Assembly (NCBI GenBank): GCA_009841635.1
Contig: VXLJ01000007.1
Coordinates: 228,071 to 292,070 of the forward strand
DNA from: Gammaproteobacteria bacterium
GTDB taxonomy: Bacteria > Pseudomonadota > Gammaproteobacteria > Pseudomonadales > Azotimanducaceae
Length of the DNA: 64,000 bases
Direction: 5' to 3'
Shown here: in pieces, positions 26,901 through 33,507 of the stretch
How positions within the stretch are numbered: position 1 is the first letter of the stretch
Layout of the letters: each line of letters starts with the position of its first letter
Notes under the pieces: model-generated
Told to the model about the DNA's origin: nothing
The model's input: the letters and a program-made list of their open reading frames with translations, nothing else
Database searches by the model: none
Position numbers and translations under genes: made by a program

Positions 26901-27415
26901 AAATCGCAGGTGGTCTAAGAATCACAAATCCGGTTTTCTCGCTTGACGCAAATTTCCGCACGCTCGCGACGTATGGCGTAGATGATTACAGCGAAAGCGG
27001 TTTCAGCATCATGGCGGTCCTTAATCCCAGTGCTGGCGCTACCGGTTTGAGCGTATCACTTGCTCCGAGCTGGGGCGCAAATACGACTAGCACCAATGCT
27101 CTTTGGCATGATGATTACCAAGCAAACGGCATCTCAAATCTAGCCAATTGGGGTTTAGAGACGAGCGAATCTATGAAGCTAGATTCGACCCTAGGTTATG
27201 GCTTCTTCGTGTATGACCAACGCTTCGTGTTTACGCCATTCATCGACGTGCAAACGGGTTACTCTAATTTGTACGATCTCAGCCTGGGCATGAAGCTCAT
27301 TGAGAGCGAACGCACGCGGAACAACCTCGGCATCAATTTGAAGATTGGTCAAGACAGTCAAGCTTCTGGCACACAAGAAGAAACCGTTCGACTTGACGCA
27401 CGCATGAACTTCTAA
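20978..27415 (+). CDS. giant cadherin/Ig-repeat autotransporter (type Va-like adhesin)
   Basis: This is a 2145-residue surface protein. The start is a TTG preceded by GGAGG at 20967-20971, an excellent ribosome-binding site. An extended basic N-region of about 60 residues precedes the hydrophobic core 'GFGSACLLLFAMQMLA' and a likely cleavage near residue 79. After an N-terminal region (80-530) come roughly twelve tandem domains with a period of about 91 residues. Each begins with an Asp-rich loop of the form D-x-D-G-D-x-L-T (near residues 549, 653, 767, 865, 962, 1052, 1143, 1235, 1327, 1418, 1509, 1601) and ends with a 'F-x-V-T-V-x-N-x-x-P' strand. This is typical of calcium-binding cadherin-like or Ig-like folds. 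A helical linker (about 1665-1690, 'LASFSRAVLNSLSSTVGARL') leads to a C-terminal beta-barrel of about 390 residues ending '...LDARMNF', with the terminal Phe expected for BamA recognition. A stand-alone gene with its own terminator; likely role adhesion or aggregation. Confidence 0.9.
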   Translation: MSLVKTIRALRSRKTPAYNSATESLYRYDRSTRIAQSLNHSIGATHHRRSVHHLLSRYLKGFGSACLLLFAMQMLAQSAFDDTTASVDIDEDPDNVSAHLTKISAEINERITASVADQFTFELNEENKKRFVLSGSGASQALALQTGYTFDHELDGRFNLVVRSKRTATADVSLLANSLTIVVEVGDIDEKPYVRPPYKAATADSPGREIFLQQNPDTKSHETFFLFDVFRDPEGRSLSFKPCLDDFKVIETIGEEDPVERGNSLEDANTSGTGRERHCLPNPDPGADPDANDVTRNGNVVHLVTVGQSGFRINAVQSPSAQTNTAVITFRAWVGTPVTASIDADAINLSEEAKITVYVKTGVNNPPRFAGGATGFRATTAEMTLDDEPPKQIGPNPSSWASGTTTTMSPWNARDDDNPAGGQVREKLTYRLEGTPATPACRTVNGVEMTDAVALGQGCAWLNATDLANGNVAVFGRHIDYEDAARNGGSFTITLVATDGYPQSEARIPLQFDITDRDEPIKFDGPIREISQLVVGRSGRSVNLNNYFEDPDGTPITFDVLSTSPTIVSATLNGSILTVNAVGGVGTAEIVVTAIAAAPSSERRATNVRVQVRATNSPPSFGGNAISVAAPTPVPETETAGYVIRVPALSYIDPDGDTVTARVINSSLFEAVVDPKVGETKYGGEVGLRLIGRLDYETNRQHVVQVQLNDGWDNSLNTIGVVVLIADVNEPPRIATNPDNTNRAIPDQTVSINQTNSINALTYFVDPDGGRLLITAATTPVNSPYVTVTVVGQGTVQFTGIQATDTTPVTVTVTAQDTAGLSVQHTFRIFVSANTPPRLIRPLPNIEIVQSGGAHTISLIGVFTDPDVGDSIARYEERVDEGNDLVVALIQNETDLVIIPRAEGSVKITIVAVDTRGGRTETSFVVQVLGNTAPVLDQPVPSLNMRPNSNETIVLTEYFSDPDGDTLTFVASSNTNSVAETVVSINQLFVTAKQRGTARITVTATDPDGEAIQHSFLVSVINEIPELEGEITLELAYRGDTHTVDIAGNFSDADGDPLTYTVTSSDTDVATASLVGSNLTVTAVGLGTSSIVITATDPYGAPAEGTVEVTIENQIPQVAMEIMDHQTYRQTPITIDLSQVFSDPDGDDLTFTASVSNTDTATAMVSGSMLTVNGLTLGMVDVRVTAQDAYEGYATEEFKVTILNRDPITIAAIEDITTVRGVDHTVDLSSVFADEDGDELTFEVTVSASQYATATINGSTLVFRGIGVGQAIIRVIAMDAPATGQAASTSFRITVENQAPVVVQEIDDAETHRLGVVLVDLADVFNDPDGDPLTYTARAEDGSVALVRVNGAQLSVTGRAVDTTTITVTARDEFRASVSTTFEITVENRAPTVANAPLNVTVNRTEMPTIDISSVFDDEDNDRLEIEVQSSNPSVATATLRTLSLTIQPLTLGSTEISITATDPYDASVSTMFSVEVENIAPKVAIPLANVTTNRQETVQINIGSVFVDDDGDDLTLSAESANPDLVTVSVADTQLTLMGMNLGTTTITVTGTDTPGASASTMFNVTVENLAPTIGSTIEPFQLEVGGDAVSRDVTGAFADDGPETLVISVESLNEAIATASIQGTTITVMPVSKGLTSLQVTATDAQNATVAQSVPVSVSEEELKKVATTALASFSRAVLNSLSSTVGARLMADADGLYSPMMSYSLDDFAPANDHVVAVHAIADDSPFALSSDDGWSPNLRHATAYDGRSQGNSIANLLDRGFALKLAAAGDPNFWSVWGGIDRQSFEGANHEGNVSSFYFGGDMTIRGQWTLGLAVGRNTGEADYTFGTATQTMENELTSILPYARMSPSDRTTVYGAVGFGSGSLETTVIGQENAIADLKGTLGIFGGRQVVYTMMNGLNLAVVGDYGFANLETDEGGSSAHNLVAEVSRFRGGLETSLNMAMGADGSFVPFVTVGFRADSGDGDADSGVEIAGGLRITNPVFSLDANFRTLATYGVDDYSESGFSIMAVLNPSAGATGLSVSLAPSWGANTTSTNALWHDDYQANGISNLANWGLETSESMKLDSTLGYGFFVYDQRFVFTPFIDVQTGYSNLYDLSLGMKLIESERTRNNLGINLKIGQDSQASGTQEETVRLDARMNF

Positions 27416-27442
27416 ACGTTCAACTCTACTGCAAACTACACG

Positions 27443-27475
27443 GCGGCGTACACAGGTGTGTACGCCGCTTTTTTT
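27443..27475 (+). terminator. strong intrinsic terminator of the autotransporter gene
   Basis: GCGGCGTACACA (27443-27454) and TGTGTACGCCGC (27457-27468) are perfectly complementary 12-base arms around GG (in practice an 11-bp stem with an AGGT loop). They are followed by seven T residues. It starts 28 bases after the stop codon. Confidence 0.95.
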
Positions 27476-27675
27476 ATAGCTCCTGCACGCGAACTAGGTC
27501 TAATTAGCGTCTCGTTATCTAATGGGGCGTTTCGTTTAGAAGAACCCAATCGACTTCGCTCGATTGTTGAATTGATTCGCGCTGCAGCCTAAAAACACTT
27601 GGCTACGATAAACTCGCCTTCGCGTGACAATCTAACGATAGTACGATGACCAATTCATGAAGTCGCCTAGCTGAA

Positions 27676-28203
27676 CTAACTGACCTGAAACAGGTGGCCA
27701 TTACTCCAAAGCGTGAGAGGCTCGCTCTCTGGATCTTCTACAAACTCGGCTAATTGATAGAAAACACCGCTTAACAATCGAGCTTCCAGGCTGTCCCGCA
27801 CGTGTACGAATGGTCGCGGACCGGTGGCTCGTTGCTCGATGCGCAACGCATGGTTGGCGTCCAACATCACAACTTCATCGAGATTCGTCTTGAATAGAAC
27901 TCGCTGTTCCACCCCTACGCCAGCCGCTTCAACATCGATTGCTACAAAAGGAACTTCGTCGACTTGAATACGTAGTTTTTCCGCTGGTGTGACTAAAAAA
28001 TACGCTTCGCCTTCTCGCCGCAAAATCGTCGAGAAGATCTTCGCAATGCCTTTGCGAAATATCTCGCGACCTTCATGAAACCATGTGCCATCAGCTGCAA
28101 TGCGAATATCGATTTCACCTACATGATCAGGTTGCCACAATGCAACGGGTGGTAATTTCGCGCGATTGATTTGCGCGAAAAGATCATTGAACGCCTTGGA
28201 CAA
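27676..28203 (-). CDS. DUF1285 family protein
   Basis: This 175-residue cytoplasmic protein matches the DUF1285 pattern: 'LPPVALWQPDHVGEIDIRIAADGTWFHEG', 'PITRKGIAKIF'-like 'EIFRKGIAKIFSTILRREGEAYFLVTPAEKLRIQVDEVPFVA', and 'SLEARLLSGVFYQLAEF' near the C-terminus. The family is widespread in proteobacteria and has no established role. It lies 6 bases downstream of moaA and is probably co-transcribed, though no functional link to molybdopterin synthesis is known. Confidence 0.85.
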   Translation of the reverse strand: MSKAFNDLFAQINRAKLPPVALWQPDHVGEIDIRIAADGTWFHEGREIFRKGIAKIFSTILRREGEAYFLVTPAEKLRIQVDEVPFVAIDVEAAGVGVEQRVLFKTNLDEVVMLDANHALRIEQRATGPRPFVHVRDSLEARLLSGVFYQLAEFVEDPESEPLTLWSNGHLFQVS

Positions 28204-28209
28204 GGCAAC

Positions 28210-29175
28210 TCAACCGCCGATAAATTTCATGACGGTGGTTTCACCCGTGAAGGCTATGCTCTGCTTGTCACCTAATGCAGAGGTGAGCACGCCTTGTAGC
28301 TCATTAAGGGCTAGCGGATATGGTTTAGTTAATAACGGCGATAAGTCATAGTTTTTTGTATTGGACAAACAACCGTACAAATGGCCATTGGAAGACAGTC
28401 GCAAGCGCGAACATGATCGACAAAACGGTTCGCTTTCGTTCGCAATCACGCCAAATATACCGCGTCCGACCACCTCATATCGCAACGACGTCGAGTCATA
28501 TGCCGCAGTGATTGGCTCGACTTCATATTTGCTGCGAATCGTCGCCAACAACATATCCAAGCTGACAAAATCGCGTTCATATTGATCGCTCAGCTTCAAG
28601 TGACCCATATTCATGAGCTCTATGAAACGCAACTCGATGCCACGATCAAGGCAATAGTCGAGTAGCGGTAATACCTGGTCGAAATTGGCCGTTTTTAGTG
28701 GCACCATATTGATTTTGACTTTCATCCCCACATCACACGCCATTTCAATGCCTCGTAATACGGTTTCTAAGTCACCACTTCGCGCAATTGAGCGGAATTT
28801 CTTTGCATCTAAAGTATCAAGACTGATATTGAGTCGTTTGAAGCCAATTTCCTCAAGCAACGGCATGTATTTAGGCAGCAGCTGACCGTTCGTAGTGATT
28901 GCCGTATCTTTCAGTTCAAGTTCGCTGACGCCACGCACAAATGTTTCAAATTTTTTTGACAGCAGCGGTTCGCCACCCGTAATTCTTAATTTTTCGATAC
29001 CAGCGCCATCGACCAATAAGCGAACCGCTCGCAGTAGCTGCTCAGCATCTAGTTCTGCCTCGGCTGGCTGCAGTTTTTTGCCGTTTGGTACGCAATAAGT
29101 ACATGCATAGTTGCATGCAGCCGTCAGGCTTACGCGAAGATTCTGGAACTGACGCCCGAAGCGATCAACGATCAT
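28210..29175 (-). CDS. moaA: GTP 3',8-cyclase (molybdenum cofactor biosynthesis protein A)
   Basis: MoaA is a radical-SAM enzyme that converts GTP to 3',8-cyclo-GTP, the first step of molybdopterin synthesis. The N-terminal SAM cluster is Cys21-x3-Cys25-x2-Cys28 ('CNYACTYC'). 'RITGGEPLLSK' and 'AITTNGQLL' follow, and the C-terminal second cluster uses 'CRSCSRLRLSSNGHLYGCL'. The protein ends in Gly-Gly, the conserved MoaA tail needed for activity. moaC, moaD and moaE are not adjacent, unlike in many genomes. The ATG at 29175 has no Shine-Dalgarno sequence and lies inside a potential RNA structure. Confidence 0.95.
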   Translation of the reverse strand: MIVDRFGRQFQNLRVSLTAACNYACTYCVPNGKKLQPAEAELDAEQLLRAVRLLVDGAGIEKLRITGGEPLLSKKFETFVRGVSELELKDTAITTNGQLLPKYMPLLEEIGFKRLNISLDTLDAKKFRSIARSGDLETVLRGIEMACDVGMKVKINMVPLKTANFDQVLPLLDYCLDRGIELRFIELMNMGHLKLSDQYERDFVSLDMLLATIRSKYEVEPITAAYDSTSLRYEVVGRGIFGVIANESEPFCRSCSRLRLSSNGHLYGCLSNTKNYDLSPLLTKPYPLALNELQGVLTSALGDKQSIAFTGETTVMKFIGG

Positions 29176-29220
29176 GAAAGTTCAATAGAGGTAAACACGG
29201 TCACAAGACCGATTGATCGC
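29161..29220 (-). promoter_or_regulatory. possible folded leader covering the moaA start
   Basis: In the minus-strand transcript GCGATCAA (29220-29213) can pair with TTGATCGC (29168-29161), enclosing a small hairpin CGGTC-TTGT-GACCG (29211-29198) and the moaA ATG (29175-29173). Sequestration of the start is possible. It does not resemble the known, much longer Moco riboswitch. The inner hairpin might instead be a weak terminator of murF. Confidence 0.35.
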
Positions 29221-29226
29221 TAATTA

Positions 29227-30621
29227 TTAGGTTTTGTCTTGCTCCCTGCCTAGTTGTGAACACAAGCGAGCCACGAAATCTTGTTGCCAAAACACGGTAT
29301 TTGAGGCTTTTACGAGCACACGATCGCCCGATTTAAGCGTAGTAACGCAATGATCGAGTAATTCATCCGTCGCGACAAAATAACCCAATCTCTGTTCAGT
29401 TGGCAGTCGCGAATAAACATGCTCAAACATCGCTGGGCCAACGCAAATGACACCGTCTAACGGCAACAAATCTTCAACCAATGAACGATGCAATGCAGCG
29501 GTTTGGTTACCTAACTCGGCCATATCACCCACGATTGCGATGCGGCGACCTTCGACACCAGGCTGGTTAGCCAATTGCCGGATGCATTGGCGCATGCTAT
29601 CAGGGTTAGCGTTGTAGCTTTCGTCGATGATGGTGATGTCGCCTACCGTAAACGAATGACCACGTCCAGGTGGTAAGGTAGAGCCTATCTCGTGCATGCC
29701 GGACATGCTTTCACCCAGCAAATCAACTACCGCTAAAGTCGCACAGAGGGTGCTCGCTCGATGTTCACCACCTCCTGGAATGTCGATTTCAAGCTCGCCT
29801 TGCGAGCAGGTTAAACGCACCCTATCGTTTTCTAGCAACGTAAATCGATAGTTCGCCGCAATTGAGGAACCGAAACAAAGGATGTGTAAATGCGAGAAGC
29901 GTGCTTGTGCTTCTTGATGCAGCTCTTCAGCTACGATGAGTTGGCCACCATCAGGAACGCCTTCGCCAATCGATAACTTTTCGGCACGCAATGAGCTTTC
30001 GTCTGGAAAGTTGCCAATGTGTGCATGAGTTACGTTCAAAACCAGCGCGATATTCGGCCGAACGAGTTCTGAAAGTCCAACTATTTCACCTGGGTGATTC
30101 GTCCCAATTTCGAAGCATGCAAACGCAGCGTCTCTACGTGTCCTTGCAATGCTCAAGGGCACACCGATGTGATTGTTCAGACTACCACTTGGAACTACCT
30201 GCCTCATGGCTTGAAACACAAAATTCATTAGCGTTGTTTTGCCACTGCTGCCCGTAAGCGCGACAACTGGACAATCGAGTTGCGCGCGGCGAAATCTAGC
30301 GAGCTCCCATAATCCATAGAGCGTATCCTCGCACTGCGCAACAGGTACACTGAGAGCTGTTGAGAGAGGTTTCTCAGACATAACGCAAGATGAGCCATTA
30401 CGCACTGCATGCTCGACGAAATCATGACCATCGCGGCCTGAGTCTGTATGAATATTGAATTCTCGTCGAGCTTTGCCCGAGAGCGCTACGAATAAATCGT
30501 GACGATTTATCGACCTTGAATCGATGGATACGCCGTGAATTTCAGCTGTTTCAGGCTTGCCAATGTCCAGCGCGGCCGCCAGTTCTTCTGTCGTCCACAA
30601 TGGCGACTGGTACTCATTCAC
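29227..30621 (-). CDS. murF: UDP-N-acetylmuramoyl-tripeptide--D-alanyl-D-alanine ligase
   Basis: MurF adds D-Ala-D-Ala to UDP-MurNAc-tripeptide in the cytoplasm. The P-loop 'ALTGSSGKTT' is at residues 121-130. 'FEIGTNHPGEI', 'NVTHAHIGNFPDESSL' and 'DESYNANPDSMRQCIRQL' (the D-E-x-Y-N-A-N-P signature) are all MurF hallmarks, and the C-terminal ligase domain has 'IVGDMAELG' and 'DRVLVKASNTVFWQQDFVA'. The length of 464 residues is normal. Unusually it is not within the dcw (mur/fts) cluster; its neighbours are moaA and sppA. It is the only mur gene in the window. Confidence 0.95.
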   Translation of the reverse strand: MNEYQSPLWTTEELAAALDIGKPETAEIHGVSIDSRSINRHDLFVALSGKARREFNIHTDSGRDGHDFVEHAVRNGSSCVMSEKPLSTALSVPVAQCEDTLYGLWELARFRRAQLDCPVVALTGSSGKTTLMNFVFQAMRQVVPSGSLNNHIGVPLSIARTRRDAAFACFEIGTNHPGEIVGLSELVRPNIALVLNVTHAHIGNFPDESSLRAEKLSIGEGVPDGGQLIVAEELHQEAQARFSHLHILCFGSSIAANYRFTLLENDRVRLTCSQGELEIDIPGGGEHRASTLCATLAVVDLLGESMSGMHEIGSTLPPGRGHSFTVGDITIIDESYNANPDSMRQCIRQLANQPGVEGRRIAIVGDMAELGNQTAALHRSLVEDLLPLDGVICVGPAMFEHVYSRLPTEQRLGYFVATDELLDHCVTTLKSGDRVLVKASNTVFWQQDFVARLCSQLGREQDKT

Positions 30622-30861
30622 TGGCGTAACACCACCCGTAGGAGCGATTTCACGAGGTCACCTAATCCGCTTTCGCGTTAAGTTTGATTAGCATACGAGA
30701 TATGACGAGGCGTTCACTATATTGCTCACCGTATGATGCTCGAGCCATGGCGTTTAGCCAGAGCGAGATGTGCGAAACCCTTGCCACCTAGGCCTAGCAC
30801 TAAAGCCATTGCTAGCTCACGGATTTTGTTCAATATCCAGTATTAATTAAAGAGGTGTTCG

Positions 30862-32685
30862 GTGCCAACACAAGACACACGGCCAAATCGTTCTCTCGCG
30901 ACTCGCATACTGCGTGGCATCGCACGCGCATTCACGTTCGTTCGAAACTTCATACTGAACGTACTTTTCATCTTGATCTTTTTCGCCGTACTCACGGCAC
31001 TTATACGAAGTGATGATTTAGAGGCAATACCACATGAAGCCGTGTTGGTCTTCGATCCCGCGGGCATTCTCGTTGAGCAAAAGACATATAGGGATCCTCT
31101 GTTCGACACGGTATTCGGTGCAAGCGGCGGCTCCCAAATCTCAATCACAGATATGTTGGATGCACTTGATTTCGCCGCGAATGATGAGCGGGTGAAGTTG
31201 GTCATTCTGGACTTTTCACGTTTGTACGGCGTCGATTTCGCCGAGGTCGAACGAATCCAAGAGGCCGTACTAAGACTTAAAGACGCCGGGAAGGAGATTT
31301 GGTCGTTTGCTAATTCCTACTCACAGGGGACTTATCTACTAAGCGCGGCTGCCGATGAAGTCTTGATGGATCCTATGGGTGACCTCATTTTCTCTGGCGT
31401 CACCGCGTCTACCACGTACTACAAAGGACTTCTCGACAAACTAAACGTTAATGTCGACGTCTACCACGAAGGCGAATACAAAACTGCCATCGAGCCTTTT
31501 ATTCGTAGTCAAATGTCGGACGAAGCGAGAGAGGTCAACGCGAACCTACTCGGCACGTATTGGGATCGCATTACGCAGCAAATGACCAGCTATCGGAATC
31601 TGACCGAGACGGAGTTTGCATCCTACGCCACCTCAGTGCATGTTGGTGATACCGCGCCAACCTCGAATCTTGCGCAGCTTGCCGTAGAAAGAGGATTCAT
31701 CGACGAACTGGTTCCTCGCACCTTCCTCAAGCAACGCTACCAAGCCAAATTCGAACATAACCTAAGAGAAATCTCATTCCGCAAATACCTCCCGCACGCC
31801 CTTGCAGACACGAATGCTTCGCAAAACGTGGTTGCAGTGCTTGTCTTAGAGGGTGAAATTCTTGGTCTCGAGTCAGCCATAACCGGCAACCGCAGTTCTT
31901 GGGTTCAACAGATCGATCGGATCACAAAAAGCGATGAGTATCAAGCGCTCGTGCTACGGGTCAATTCACCTGGCGGCAGTGTGACGGAGTCTGAAGAAAT
32001 CAGACGAGCATTAGAACGATACAAGGAAACAAACCGGCCTTTGGTTGCTTCATTCGCAGGCACGGCAGCGTCCGGGGGATACTGGATTTCATTGCCGGCT
32101 GACCTGATTTATGCGGCACCAATGACGCTCACTGGTTCGATCGGGGTGTTTGGCTTGTACCCGAATCTAGAAAACGCACTGAACTCAATTGGTATTACAA
32201 ACGACGTCATGCGTACTTCCCCTTACGGCCTGGCAAACGACCCCATGGTCGCTGCGACCCCCGAAACGCACGCCCTTCGCAAATTACGAGTTCAACGCTA
32301 TTACGACTATTTCGTGAATTTAGTCGCGAATGCGCGCAACTTATCCGTTGAACAAGTACACCAGCTCGCGCAGGGTCGAGTGTGGTTAGGCGTAGAAAGC
32401 ACTGAAATCGGGCTTGTCGATGCAATTGGGGAAATCGAGATAGCTGTTGCGAAAGCCGCAGAACTGGCTGATTTCGCTGATCGGTATCGCGTCGAATACA
32501 TCAGTCCTGAATCAAGTTTTCGTGCCACCTTTTTCGACGTTGGAAGTCGTCTGAAACATTACCTCGCGGCGAATCTGCTTCCAGCTGAATGGATACGCTC
32601 CAGGACACTTGAAAACCTCCGTTTCCTGCGCGACCCGGCAGACATTTACGCCCACTGTGCGAACTGCAAACTGACGATTCGCTAA
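30862..32685 (+). CDS. sppA: signal peptide peptidase SppA, 67 kDa type
   Basis: SppA is a membrane-anchored serine protease that degrades cleaved signal peptides. One N-terminal TM segment ('FILNVLFILIFFAVLTALI') anchors a periplasmic protein with duplicated ClpP-like domains. The Ser/Lys dyad is visible as Lys207 ('EGEYKTAIEP') and Ser404 ('AGTAASGGYW'), close to the E. coli K209/S409 positions. 'LRVNSPGGSVTESEEIRRAL' and 'MTLTGSIGVFG' are conserved. The GTG start at 30862 is preceded by an AAAGAGG ribosome-binding site. The length of 607 residues is usual for the long form. It is divergent from murF. Confidence 0.95.
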   Translation: MPTQDTRPNRSLATRILRGIARAFTFVRNFILNVLFILIFFAVLTALIRSDDLEAIPHEAVLVFDPAGILVEQKTYRDPLFDTVFGASGGSQISITDMLDALDFAANDERVKLVILDFSRLYGVDFAEVERIQEAVLRLKDAGKEIWSFANSYSQGTYLLSAAADEVLMDPMGDLIFSGVTASTTYYKGLLDKLNVNVDVYHEGEYKTAIEPFIRSQMSDEAREVNANLLGTYWDRITQQMTSYRNLTETEFASYATSVHVGDTAPTSNLAQLAVERGFIDELVPRTFLKQRYQAKFEHNLREISFRKYLPHALADTNASQNVVAVLVLEGEILGLESAITGNRSSWVQQIDRITKSDEYQALVLRVNSPGGSVTESEEIRRALERYKETNRPLVASFAGTAASGGYWISLPADLIYAAPMTLTGSIGVFGLYPNLENALNSIGITNDVMRTSPYGLANDPMVAATPETHALRKLRVQRYYDYFVNLVANARNLSVEQVHQLAQGRVWLGVESTEIGLVDAIGEIEIAVAKAAELADFADRYRVEYISPESSFRATFFDVGSRLKHYLAANLLPAEWIRSRTLENLRFLRDPADIYAHCANCKLTIR

Positions 32686-32755
32686 TCCAAGAACCCTCAC
32701 TAGGTCACTAGGAAACGAAGTCTTAAACTTCATCGTGTGAATTCACAGTTGGCTT

Positions 32756-33343
32756 GTGGCCTTGAAACGACACCAATCACCCAAAGCATGCATTGACGAA
32801 CTCAATCTGTTAGAAAGACGTCAGTTTTTGCGAGGCCTTTGCCCATGTCGAGGCAATAGTTCAGAAAATCTGGAAGGGTGGCGTGAGCTATTCTCACGAG
32901 CACGCTTTGGTTCCGTCACTGAGCGCAAAGCAGCGGCACACTCTATCGGCACGCTTATCGAAAAGGCTCAACAAATAGATAGTTATCGTGAGTTACTCAT
33001 CGGGCTCCAAGGGGACTTAGACGAGCTTATGTCAGACCCTCGCAGTGCTTCTCAAGTACTCGGCGTCATGAAGAAACATGGACACGCGCATAAAGGCGCA
33101 GCTCGCAAGAACTATCGCAAAGCATATAGCGTGTTTGCACTGCAAACACCTGCAGAAGTTGCTAGTTGGCTCAACCGCTATGCTGATCGGAAAGGAGCGC
33201 AGACCATCACGACGAATTCGCCAATCGCCAAAAAATTAGCGCAATGGCTTAAGCATCGCGCAGAGTTTCAACCGACTCGTCAGACTACCGAACAGGAAAT
33301 CATCAAACGAGCGAAGCGATTAGCACCGGCTTTGTTTACCTAA
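32756..33343 (+). CDS. hypothetical helical protein with HEAT-like segment
   Basis: This 195-residue, basic, mostly alpha-helical protein begins at a GTG; a TTG two codons later is the alternative. The N-terminal part has 'ERRQFLRGLCPCRGN', a Cys-x-Cys within a conserved-looking helix turn. It is followed by 'WRELFSRARFGSVTERKAAAHSIGTLIEKA', reminiscent of a single HEAT-type helical pair. The C-terminal half is Lys/Arg/Gln-rich with no recognised motif. There is no signal peptide or TM segment. It stands 70 bases downstream of sppA on the same strand. The function is unknown; nucleic-acid or protein binding would fit the charge but is a guess. Confidence 0.6.
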   Translation: MALKRHQSPKACIDELNLLERRQFLRGLCPCRGNSSENLEGWRELFSRARFGSVTERKAAAHSIGTLIEKAQQIDSYRELLIGLQGDLDELMSDPRSASQVLGVMKKHGHAHKGAARKNYRKAYSVFALQTPAEVASWLNRYADRKGAQTITTNSPIAKKLAQWLKHRAEFQPTRQTTEQEIIKRAKRLAPALFT

Positions 33344-33507
33344 TCGGCTATCGTGCAAACGTGCGTCCTTCCCAATAGCAGCGAGTCTTCTGCGAATGGT
33401 GGATTGTGCCCATCTTCTGCAATCCGAAGTTTCGAACGCACAAACGGTCACGTGATTAGTGATTTAGCGAGTTAGAACTCATTTCTATCTTGAAGGTAAT
33501 TCGTGAC

